NCBI RefSeq assembly: GCF_003258605.2
Contig: NZ_CP031264.1
Span: 1,178,001-1,242,000 of the forward strand
Direction of reading: 5' to 3'
Length of the DNA stretch: 64,000 bases
Source of the DNA: Peterkaempfera bronchialis
Lineage (GTDB): Bacteria; Actinomycetota; Actinomycetes; Streptomycetales; Streptomycetaceae
The notes beneath the pieces are model-generated. The model ran no database searches, was not told where the DNA came from, and worked only from the letters and a program-made list of their open reading frames with translations. Numbering within the stretch: the first letter of the stretch is position 1; every line of letters starts with the position of its first letter. A program made the translations under genes and the position numbers. Positions 52,579-60,450 of this stretch are shown one piece after another.

Positions 52579-53870
52579 CCGCCCCCGACCGAACCCCGGT
52601 CTCGGCGGCGGACCGCCGCGCCGTCGCCGAGCTGGCCGTCCGGGGGATCCACGTTGCTGACATCCAAGACCTGGCCCGCGACCAGCGCCCCTTCGCCCAG
52701 CGCATCACCGAGCCGCACCGCCGAACCCTCGCCGCAGGTGTCGTCCTGGACAGTCGAACGCTGGAACTCGAAAGCGGCTCCTTCACCAACGCCTACACCC
52801 TGACCGTCGACCTGAACCGCGCCGGCGCGCAGCCCGTGACCGACAGGAGTGGCTTCCGTCTGCGCGGCCTCGTGCACGGTGCCGTCGTCGCCGCGGTCAG
52901 CGGATCGTTCTCCTACATCTCCGACGACCCCGCTTATCAGCCCGACGAACCCTGCCTCGACCTCACCATCCGCCACGGCCAGATCGCCGGCCTCCCCACC
53001 ACCGGTAAACCGGCCCTGCTGCTGCACAACGGCCGACTCCAGATCCACCACCTGCCCGCCATCGGCACCCTGACCCTCGCCGGACACCCCTACCGCTGGG
53101 CCGGCTCCAAAGACCCCCGGCCCGGACACCTGGCCGTCTTCGGAGCGGCCAACTGCCGGGTCCGCTACCGCGACGACCCGCGCACAGGGTTCCTGCGCGA
53201 CGTCGACCCCGCCACCAACACCACCCCGCACCGTGCAGACGCCCTCGATGCCACCGTCGGCCCCACGGCCAGCGGACTCCGGATCACCGCGCTGCACCCT
53301 GGGGGCGGCGCCGATCTGTTCACCGGCGCCCTGATCCTGCGGGCCCTGCTCCCGACGGCCCGTCATCTCACCCTCGGCGCACCCGTCCGCATCACCTCGC
53401 TCGACACCAACGACACCGCTGGACTGGAAGCGGGCTTCTCGCTCGGACCCACCGTCGCAGCCGCGGCCCGCGGCGACACGACACCCTGGGACGCGAGCCT
53501 GGGCCTGTCCCCGTTCCGCCCCGGTGCCCGCTACGCCCGCACCCTGATCGCCCTGGACGCAGACCGCCTCCACCTTCAGGTCCTGGACGGGGCACCACTG
53601 ACCGACCACTTCCGAGGAGTCACTGCCGCCGAGACCGCCCGCCTGTGTGAGGCAGCAGGCTGGGATCCCGAGAAGGTCTATCACCTCGACGGAGGCCAGA
53701 CCTCCAAGATCGCCTACCGCTCACCGGACGCGCGACCTGATGCCGTCGGCAGCCTCCACTACCTGCGCTGGCCTGCCAACGCCACGCAGCCCTTCCACTG
53801 GCAGGGCCTTGACGGCCGCGTCCTCCGCAGCGCCCTGACGATCACCGCATCCGACCAGGAGGCTCCATGA
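52575..53870 (+). CDS. NAGPA-like phosphodiester glycosidase domain protein
   Basis: 431-aa protein, predicted cytosolic (no signal peptide). VVAAVSGSFSYISDDPAYQP and the late EKVYHLDGGQTSKIAYRS match the two conserved regions of the phosphodiester glycosidase (NAGPA, DUF2233) family, where G-F and LDGGGSS segments line the active site; TGALILRALLPTARHLTLG in the middle is family-like. The family removes N-acetylglucosamine from phosphodiesters. A cytosolic copy inside an operon with a PIG-L deacetylase is unusual. Family call moderate; substrate inferred. Confidence 0.68.
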   Translation: MTAPDRTPVSAADRRAVAELAVRGIHVADIQDLARDQRPFAQRITEPHRRTLAAGVVLDSRTLELESGSFTNAYTLTVDLNRAGAQPVTDRSGFRLRGLVHGAVVAAVSGSFSYISDDPAYQPDEPCLDLTIRHGQIAGLPTTGKPALLLHNGRLQIHHLPAIGTLTLAGHPYRWAGSKDPRPGHLAVFGAANCRVRYRDDPRTGFLRDVDPATNTTPHRADALDATVGPTASGLRITALHPGGGADLFTGALILRALLPTARHLTLGAPVRITSLDTNDTAGLEAGFSLGPTVAAAARGDTTPWDASLGLSPFRPGARYARTLIALDADRLHLQVLDGAPLTDHFRGVTAAETARLCEAAGWDPEKVYHLDGGQTSKIAYRSPDARPDAVGSLHYLRWPANATQPFHWQGLDGRVLRSALTITASDQEAP

Positions 53871-54520
53871 CGACCGTACTGATCGTGGTCGCCCACCCCG
53901 ACGACGCCGAAATAGCCATGGCCATGCGCATCCTCGACTACACCCAGTCCGGCGACCGGGTCCGCGTCCACGCCCTCACCACCGGCCACACCGGCAGCGG
54001 CACGGACCTACGCCGACAGGAATGCCTAGCCGCCGGCGCACTCCTCGGCATCAGCGACTACACCTTCTCGCAGATCCCCGACAGCCGGTTCACCAGCCAC
54101 CGGGCGCAGATCAATGCCGAGCTTTTCACCGTGATGCGCCGAGACCGACCCGACATCGTCTACACCCATTTTCCCGCCGACCAGCACCTCGACCACACCG
54201 TCACCTCCGCCGAAGTCACTGCCGTCGCCCTGCGTGAAGCCGCCAACCTCACCTACTTCCGCTCGCCCTACAGCACCGGCTTCGAGCCCAATGAGATCTT
54301 CATGGGCACCGCTGAGCACCTCCAGGCCAAAGTGGCTGCACTGGCCTGCTTCACCTCCCAACAGCAGATCGACATGGCGACCTTCACTTCCCTCGCCCGC
54401 AACCAGTACCGCCAGCACGTCCACCACCGCGTCCTCGAACGCCTGCCAGCCGAAGCGCACGCCAGCGAACTCTTCTCCATCGCCCGGCGACTGGAATTCA
54501 GGCCAGCCACGGCCAGCTAG
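53867..54520 (+). CDS. PIG-L/LmbE-family deacetylase
   Basis: 217-aa zinc deacetylase: VVAHPDDAEIAMAMRILDY (AHPDDAE metal/catalytic motif, residues 8-14), GHTGSGTDLRRQECLAAGALLG, and YTHFPADQHLDHTVTS (HxxDH). The family de-N-acetylates GlcNAc-containing molecules (GlcNAc-PI, MshB and BshB substrates, antibiotic intermediates). It is the last gene of the coupled operon (ATGA with the NAGPA-like gene), consistent with processing of an N-acetylhexosamine moiety. Confidence 0.9.
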   Translation: MTTVLIVVAHPDDAEIAMAMRILDYTQSGDRVRVHALTTGHTGSGTDLRRQECLAAGALLGISDYTFSQIPDSRFTSHRAQINAELFTVMRRDRPDIVYTHFPADQHLDHTVTSAEVTAVALREAANLTYFRSPYSTGFEPNEIFMGTAEHLQAKVAALACFTSQQQIDMATFTSLARNQYRQHVHHRVLERLPAEAHASELFSIARRLEFRPATAS

Positions 54521-54543
54521 ACGAGTTGTTCCGATGCGGGTGG

Positions 54544-54750
54544 TCAGTGGTCGTAGGCGACCAGTGCGCGGGTGAGGGGCTGCTGGTGGTGCGGTTGTGC
54601 CAGATCGCGCAGGTCTTCGCCAGGATGCGTTGGCCGACCCGGACGGCGACGCCCGTGAGGGTACGGCCACCGTGCTGTTCCAGGCCGAGTTGGTCCTTGA
54701 GGGTGTCGATGAGGACGTCGCCAACCTGCTCACCCAGGCAGAGCGGTGTG
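54544..54750 (-). pseudogene. 3' remnant of an insertion-sequence transposase
   Basis: About 70 codons on the minus strand read VLIDTLKDQLGLEQHGGRTL then GVAVRVGQRILAKTCAIWHN, the end of an IS982/IS5-group transposase. After WHNRTT the frame shifts; the natural end QQPLTRALVAYDH with its stop is in another frame. No 5' part or inverted repeats were seen. It marks an old IS insertion at the right edge of the biosynthetic operon. Confidence 0.65.
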
Positions 54751-54754
54751 CAGC

Positions 54755-55203
54755 GTGAAGCGCCTGTCCATCGCCGACCTCCTCGTGATCGTCGCACTGG
54801 GGGCCGCTGGCGGTGCACTGTCCTTGGCGCCCTGTCCACGCTGGCCCCGCTGGCGTTCGGCGGCGGCGTCCACCTCTACATCGTCATCGCCCGGCACATG
54901 CGCGGCGAAGACGCCGAAACCCGCCCGCGGACCACGACGCCGAAGTACAACGACCCGACACTCTCCAGGCTGGACCGCCTCGACGAACCGCCGGCCGTCC
55001 AGACCGAAGCGGTCCGGTTCGCAGCCGCCGGACCGGTCCACACGGAACTGCTCGCCACGGACCGGACCAAGGTCACCTTGCAGAAGACCACCAACGGACC
55101 CACCGGACCAGCGCAAGCGGAGCCCGGTCCGGTCCGCGAGGGCGGTTCGGTGCAGGACCCGTCTGGTCCGGTCCGCGAAGGTCAGGCTTGTCCGGTTCGC
55201 TGA
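54755..55203 (+). pseudogene. decayed membrane-protein gene
   Basis: GTG 54759 opens VKRLSIADLLVIVALGAAGG; the sequence resumes one frame over as LGALSTLAPLAFGGGVHLYI followed by VIARHMRGEDAETRPRT and a tail containing repeated GPVREG. A single indel near 54820 would join them into a small membrane protein with one or two helices. Three GGTCCGGTCCG words (55126, 55165, 55223) encode or follow the repeats. Function unknown; probably a plasmid/element gene remnant. Confidence 0.45.
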
Positions 55204-55312
55204 GGGGGACCGTCGCAGACCCGGTCCGGTCCGTCCGGGTGCTCCGGAGGGCAACCCGTCTGGACCGGACGCGGACCCGGAGTTCCGGTCTGGTCCGTGC
55301 GGCTAGGACACC

Positions 55313-55543
55313 ATGCCGAGCAGCACTCAGTGCGACCAGGCCGTCCACCTCATGCGCCACCTGATCACGTACGGGCACGTCACCACCGCTTGACGTCAGC
55401 CCGGCGGCGGCTGGCTCGTCCGTCGGGACGACACCGGCCCGGTCATCAGCCTCGTCAGCACCGAGGAGGCCCTCGACTTCGCAGTCGACACCCTGCCGCA
55501 CGCGCGCCGATCGGGCCTTCAGCGGGGCGGGATGGCGGCTTGA
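55313..55543 (+). pseudogene. 76-codon ORF interrupted by an in-frame TGA
   Basis: ATG 55313 (AGGA upstream) reads MPSSTQCDQAVHLMRHLITY then GHVTTA, then TGA at 55391-55393, then continues in frame RQPGGGWLVRRDDTGPVISL, VSTEEALDFAVDTLPHARRS to TGA 55543. The smooth continuation implies a nonsense mutation in a small gene of unknown function. Confidence 0.55.
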
Positions 55544-55606
55544 GCACGCCCGACGAAGCGGCCGGTGCGGGCACACCGCCTGATCTCCGCGCGGGAGCAA
55601 GCTATA

Positions 55607-55637
55607 CCAATCGTCAGCCTTTCAGGCTGACGATTGG
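55607..55637. terminator. perfect 14-bp-stem hairpin
   Basis: CCAATCGTCAGCCT pairs exactly with AGGCTGACGATTGG around a TTC loop. It is lower in GC than its surroundings. It is likely a terminator separating the decayed genes from the recombinase region; a transposon-end relic is an alternative. Confidence 0.65.
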
Positions 55638-56257
55638 GCTTGACTCCGCCCCAGGGGTAGCGGAGGGCATCCCGCGCCGGGGGCGCTGGACGAGAATGTC
55701 GGGGCCTACCGACGGCTGAGGGCGTCGAGATGAGGCCGGCCGACCTCGACCGCAGCCTTGGTCACCGGGGCCCCTGGCGGAGATAGCACAGGTCCGGCGA
55801 TTTTTCACTCTCCTTGATGCGGGCAACGTCGAGTCTGACCACCAACGCCCCAGCGCAGGAGTTCCGTGCTCCGCAGACGCACTGGAGCCCCGAGAAGACA
55901 GAGCTACCCATGGAGAACCGTGCCTCCACCGAGTGATGAGACCGGCGACGGCTTCGCCGCCCGTACCCGCCGCGACGCAGACTGCCTGCCCCGGCGTGTC
56001 GGCCCGCTGCCCTCTCACGTCGAAGTCCACTGGCACGTCCGAACCTGGACGCCGGGCGAACGTGTGCGACTGGCGAGGATCGTCTTCGAAGATCTCCTCG
56101 AAGGGCTGACCGGGAAGGAGGAAGCCGCAGGCGGGATTGTTGACGGTAAATCAACTCCGCCCGGTGGAAGCCAAGACGGGCGTATGCTGCCTCCAGTCAT
56201 GGGTGACCCCGGCGACGCGCCAACGTCCCGGGGTCTGGCCAGTCTGGGAGGACTGAC
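55638..56257. other. 620-bp region upstream of the recombinase
   Basis: A plus-strand frame from GTG 55920 reads DADCLPRRVGPLPSHVEVHW then HVRTWTPGERVRLARIVFED and looks partly coding, but it has no stop before the recombinase, so it may be a remnant. TTGACGGTAAATCAA (near 56142) is a short TTGA/TCAA dyad that may belong to the recombinase promoter. Confidence 0.4.
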
Positions 56258-58260
56258 ATGCGCAAGAATGTCATATCCGCGATCGACGTCACGTGTCAGC
56301 GGACGGGCGCCTCGCTCCGGGCCGTCGGTTACTTCCGTGTCAGCACGGAGGAGCAGGCCAAGGGTTACGGCATCGCCTACACCCAGAAGCGTGTCACCAA
56401 GTACGTCGGCAAGAAGGGCTGGGACTACGTCCGGTCCTACGCCGACGAGGGCTACAGCGGCAGCCTGGACCACACGCAGCGACCCGACCTCAAGAGCCTG
56501 ATGGAAGACGCGCAGCGCGTCCCCAGGCCCTTCGATGTCGTGGTCGTCTCCGAGGAGCGCGCGATCGGTCGGCGTGACCGGGCCTTCTGGCCATGGGTGT
56601 GGAAGCTCGAAGACCTCGGCATCCTCGTGGCCATCGTCAAGGGCGACTACGACAACACCACTGAAGAAGGCCGCTCGCGCATGCGCAAAGCGCAGGACGC
56701 GGCTGAGGACGAGCGTGTCGTCATCCGCGACCGGACGCAGGGCGGGGTCCAGGAGAAGGCGGAATCCGGAGGCTGGCCTGGTGGGCCTGCTCCCTACGGC
56801 TGGAGGATCGACAACCAGGGCAGGCGGGGTGAGAGCCGTGCTGTCCTCTTCACAGGTGACGAGCGCAGTCCCCACTCGCTGTTGCACCGAGCCCGCAACC
56901 TCCTGGTCCACGAGCGGATGACGTGCGGTCAAATCGAGATCCTCTACGAGTCTGAGGGGATCCCCGGTCCCAACGGCGACAACTGGCCCAAAGGCTGCCT
57001 CCGGCACATCCTCCACGGACAGGCGGTCCAGGAGTCGCGTCGCCTCTTCCGCGACCCGGGGAATCCGCGTTGCGAGTCGACGCCGATGGCGACCCCGTGT
57101 TCGGCGAGACCGTTGAGATCCCGCTCGACCCCATGTTCACCCCTGAAGAGCTTCAGGAGCTCAACCAGGCGCTCGCGCGCACCGGCCAAGGCCCCAGGCT
57201 CCGGGAGAGCGACGAGATCCACCCGTTGTCCATACACGTCTTCGGCCTCTGCGGGGCCCACTACACCGGGGCCACCCAAGGCCGTGCCCGCCGACGCCGC
57301 TACCGATGTGCGGGAAACCGGCAGCGGGACCGCCGCGTGCCGAAGTGCGGTTGCAAGAGCCTCGACGCCGAACTGATCGAGGGACGCGTCTGGAGCGAGG
57401 TCTGCGACCTGCTCTCCAGCCCGGAGAAACTGCTGTCCCTGGCCGAGGAACTCCTCGACATGACCAAGGCGTCCGGCGTCGACTACGCGGCTCGGATCGA
57501 GGATCTCGACTCGCAGATCGAGGAAATCGATACGGCGCTCGGCATCACCGTCGCCACGACCGCTCGGCAGGCAGCACGGCGCAAGCTTGGTCCCCAAGCG
57601 GCCAAGGAGTTCACCGAGCGTGCAACACGCCCGCTGGAGAAGGAACTTGCTGAGCTGGAGTCACTCCGGGAGCAGGCGGCGGCCTGGCAGCAGGCCGCAG
57701 AAGCGCAGGTGGCCCGGGCCCAGGACCTCCAGCGGCTCGCCGAGAAGGCGGGAAGCCGGATGTACTCGATGAGCCTCAGCCAGCAGCAGGAGGTCTACGG
57801 CCTTCTCGATCTGCGCGTGACCGTGCTGGCGGACGGCACGAGGCGAAGGGTGCGGTCCGACGACACCGTCGTCGGCTGGTTCCGCGCCCGGAACGCGGAC
57901 GTGCCGATCCTAACCGACGCCGCCTGGGAGCGCGTCGCCCCGATCTTCGAGGGACGCCCCGGCCGGAAGGCGAAGGTCGGCCCCCGCGCGTATCTGGAGG
58001 CGATCCTCACGAAGGCCCGCACGGGCTGCGCTTGGTCCGCCGTCCCCGGAGGTCAGTCGATCTATCACAAGTGGTCGACGAGCGGCCTGTGGGACCGGCT
58101 CATGGAGGCTCTGGCGGACCTCCCGGGGACTCCCGTCGCCCAGGGCGCGGCGCTGCCGCCCCTGCAGATCGAGGGTCGCGTCGACCCGCGGCTCCTCATT
58201 GGGAACGATTCGGTACCTGCGGAAGAGGACCTCAAGACATCGTCGGCCCGCCCGATGTAG
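56258..58260 (+). pseudogene. large serine recombinase (integrase), frameshifted here, with C-terminal DUF4096-like domain
   Basis: Two frames form one protein. Frame 1 (56258-57070, about 271 aa) has the resolvase domain: GYFRVSTEEQAKGYGIAYTQ (catalytic Ser), SEERAIGRRDRAFWPWVWKL, then the recombinase domain PAPYGWRIDNQGR. Frame 2, one base back from about 57070 to 58260 (about 396 aa), holds FTPEELQEL, the zinc ribbon (LCGAHYTG, YRCAGN, PKCGCKSLDAELIEGRVWSEV), a coiled coil (IEDLDSQIEEIDTALGI onward), and WERVAPIFEGRPGRKAKVGP to GLWDRLMEAL, like the DUF4096 head of IS5-type transposases. No slippery site is evident, so this is a one-base deletion or sequencing error. The last nine codons, stop included, lie beyond the attR crossover. 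Confidence 0.85.
58212..58260. other. attR of the integrated element
   Basis: Right junction. The element arm GGTACCTGCGG (58212-58222) is followed after 11 bp by the crossover AA (58234-58235), then host synthetase sequence (GACATCGTCGGCCCGCC). Joined to the left end it gives an attP with arms GGTACCTGCGG and CCGCAGGGTACC placed symmetrically. Confidence 0.85.
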
Positions 58261-59480
58261 GTGATGTAGCCGTCCGCGTCGCGGGAGCCGATGTCGCCGG
58301 TGCGGTAGTAGCCGCCGGCCATGGCCTCGGCGGTGCGCTCGGGGTCGCCCCGGTAGCCGGTCATCAGGCCGACCGGGCGCTCCCGGGTCAGGTCCAGGCA
58401 GATCTCGCCCTCGTCGCCCGGGACGCCGGTGACCGGGTCCAGCAGGGCGATGTCGAACCCGGGCGAGGGGCGGCCCATGGAGCCGGGCTTGAGCGGCTGG
58501 CCGGGGCTGTTGGCGATCTGCACGGAGGTCTCGGTCTGCCCGAAGCCGTCCCGGATGGTGACCCCCCAGCAGCGGCGGACATGCTCGATCACCTCCGGGT
58601 TGAGCGGTTCCCCGGCGGCCACCGCGATCTGCGGCGGGGTGGCAAGGCGGCCCAGGTCGGCCTGGATCAGCATCCGCCAGACCGTCGGCGGGGCGCAGAA
58701 GCTGGTGACGCCGCACCGCTCCATCTCGGCCAGCAGCCGGTCCGCGTCAAAGCGGCTGTAGTTGTGGATGAAGACCGTCGCCTCGGCGTTCCACGGGGCG
58801 AAGACATTGCTCCAGGCGTGCTTGGCCCAGCCCGGCGAGGAGATGTTGAGGTGCACATCGCCGGGGCGCAGCCCGATCCAGTACATGGTCGACAGATGGC
58901 CCACCGGGTACGAGGTGTGGGTGTGCTCCACCAACTTGGGGCTGGCGGTGGTGCCGGAGGTGAAGTACAGCAGCAGGGTGTCGTTGGCGGCGGTCGGGCC
59001 GGTGGGGGTGAAGCCGGACGGCGCGGTGTAGGCGTCCGCGTACGGCAGCCAGCCGGTGGAGGCGGCGGAGGCAGAGGCGGACGCTGCGGTCGGGTCGCCC
59101 ACCGCGATGCGGGTGTAGTCGCCCGGCACCTCGGCGAACCTGCCGGTGTCGGCGGAGCGGGCCACCACAAACCGGCCGCCGCCGCGCTCCACCCGGTCCC
59201 GCAGGTCGGCGGGGCCGAGCAGGGTGGTGGCGGGGATCACCACGGCCCGCAGCTTCATCGCGGCCAGCAGGGTCTCCCAGAGCTCGACCTGGTTGCCCAG
59301 CATCAGGATGATCCGGTCACCCGGCCGCACCCCCTGCCCGGCCAGCCAGTTGGCGACCCGGTCCGAGCGGTCGGAGAGGTCGGCGAAGGACCAGCGCTGC
59401 TCGGAGCCGTCCTCCTCGACGATCCGGAGCGCCGCGCCGTACAGGAGGCCGTGGTGGCGGCCCGCCGCTCGGGGCTGGCC
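58236..59480 (-). pseudogene. 5' part of the split acyl-CoA synthetase gene (right of the element)
   Basis: N-terminal domain of a medium-chain/AcsA-type synthetase: [40 protein letters not shown] (P-loop), DGFGQTETSVQIANSPGQPL, YYRTGDIGSRDADGYITYIG then RADDV, where it meets the element. Its continuation is at 20916-21261. About 60 N-terminal residues present in the element's paralogue (through FNWALDWFDV) are missing here, and no good start codon precedes [10 protein letters not shown], so the 5' end also seems deleted, next to the divergent DUF1348 gene. Confidence 0.85.
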
Positions 59481-59539
59481 TAGGGTACTGGAGAGTGCCG
59501 ATGCCGCCCGTTCTGTACCCGAGGCAGGGAGAGACCGCC

Positions 59540-59965
59540 ATGACCGCACCGCGCCCGCCGCTCCCGCCGTTCACCGAGGAGACCGCGCTGCTGAAGGTCC
59601 AGCTCGCCGAGGACGCCTGGAACAGCCGGGACCCGGAGCGGGTGGCGCTCGGTTACACCGAGGACTCCGCATGGCGCAACCGCGACGAGTTCATCAACGG
59701 CCGGGAGGAGATCATCGCCTTCCTCACCCGCAAGTGGCAGCGCGAACTCGGCTACCGGCTGCGCAAGGAGCTCTGGTCGTACACCGGCAACCGGATCTCG
59801 GTGCGCTTCGAGTACGAGTGCCATGACGCCGACGGCCAGTGGTTCCGCTCATACGGCAATGAGCAGTGGGAGTTCACCGAGGACGGCCTGATGGCCAGGC
59901 GCTACGCCAGCATCAACGACCTGCCCATCGAGCCGCATGAGCGGCGCATCGCCACCGACGGCTGA
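59540..59965 (+). CDS. DUF1348 nuclear-transport-factor-2-like protein
   Basis: 141-aa NTF2-fold protein of the DUF1348 family: [20 protein letters not shown] then [40 protein letters not shown], and [18 protein letters not shown]. The NTF2 pocket commonly binds small molecules; no reaction is established. ATG at 59540 has GGGAGAGA upstream; the frame is open to 59495 but without a ribosome site. Confidence 0.88.
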   Translation: MTAPRPPLPPFTEETALLKVQLAEDAWNSRDPERVALGYTEDSAWRNRDEFINGREEIIAFLTRKWQRELGYRLRKELWSYTGNRISVRFEYECHDADGQWFRSYGNEQWEFTEDGLMARRYASINDLPIEPHERRIATDG

Positions 59966-60010
59966 CCGTACCGGCCCCGGAGGCCGCTGACGGGCCGTAG
60001 GCTCGGGGCC

Positions 60011-60397
60011 GTGGCCCATGTACTGAGCAGCCGTGTCCTGCTCCGCCCCACCGACCTGGAGCGCAGCCGCGCCTTCTACCGCGACGACCTCGGGCTGGAG
60101 ATCTACCGGGAGTTCGGGACGGGCCCCGAGCGGGGCACCGTGTTCTTCCTCGGCGGCGGGTTCCTGGAGGTGTCGGGGCACTCGGATGCGCCCGCCTCCC
60201 CCGGCGTGCGGCTCTGGCTCCAGGTCGCCGATGTGCGGGCGGTCCACCGGGAGCTGGCCGGACGCGGGGTGGCGGTGGAGCGCGAGCCGGTACGGGAGCC
60301 GTGGGGGCTGCTGGAGATGTGGATCTCCGACCCGGACGGGGTGCGCATCTGTGTGGTCGAGGTCCCTGCGGACCATCCGCTGCGGCACCGCCCCTGA
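60011..60397 (+). CDS. VOC-family (glyoxalase/bleomycin-resistance-type) protein
   Basis: 128-aa single VOC domain made of two beta-alpha-beta-beta-beta units: SSRVLLRPTDLERSRAFYRD, GGGFLEVSGHSD, VRAVHRELAGRGVAVEREPV and WISDPDGVRICVVEV. Possible metal ligands are present (His/Glu), but the function (isomerase, dioxygenase or drug-binding) is undetermined. GTG start; it follows the DUF1348 gene by 45 bp and may be co-transcribed. Confidence 0.85.
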   Translation: MAHVLSSRVLLRPTDLERSRAFYRDDLGLEIYREFGTGPERGTVFFLGGGFLEVSGHSDAPASPGVRLWLQVADVRAVHRELAGRGVAVEREPVREPWGLLEMWISDPDGVRICVVEVPADHPLRHRP

Positions 60398-60450
60398 GCG
60401 GACCCGGGCCGCTCGGGGCAGCTCGGGGCCGCTCGGGGCAGTGCCGCGCC

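Larger units (their letters stand above)
21262..58235. mobile_element. 37-kb integrative element inserted in an acyl-CoA synthetase gene
   Basis: The two halves of one host gene flank this 36,974-bp segment in the same orientation and share an AA at the joints. A large serine recombinase gene lies at the right end against attR, the usual position beside attP. Cargo: a 1120-aa unknown, RES toxin-antitoxin, HEPN-like protein, spare acyl-CoA synthetase, regulators, metal efflux, and a long biosynthetic operon. I saw no phage structural, replication or FtsK-like transfer genes, so it looks like a cargo island mobilised by its recombinase rather than a phage or an AICE. Actinophages R4 and SV1 are remembered precedents for integration in acyl/coumarate-CoA ligase genes. 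Confidence 0.88.

Noticed and set aside
54526-55203. 225-aa intact protein at 54526
   Set aside because: Its first 110 residues are antisense to an IS transposase remnant; only the later part looks coding and it joins another frame.
57060-57075. Programmed -1 frameshift in the recombinase
   Set aside because: No X-XXY-YYZ slippery heptamer or obvious downstream structure; large serine integrases are normally encoded in one frame.
21262-58235. Classical AICE (pSAM2-like) or prophage
   Set aside because: No tRNA attachment site, tyrosine integrase, FtsK-like Tra, Rep or virion genes seen.
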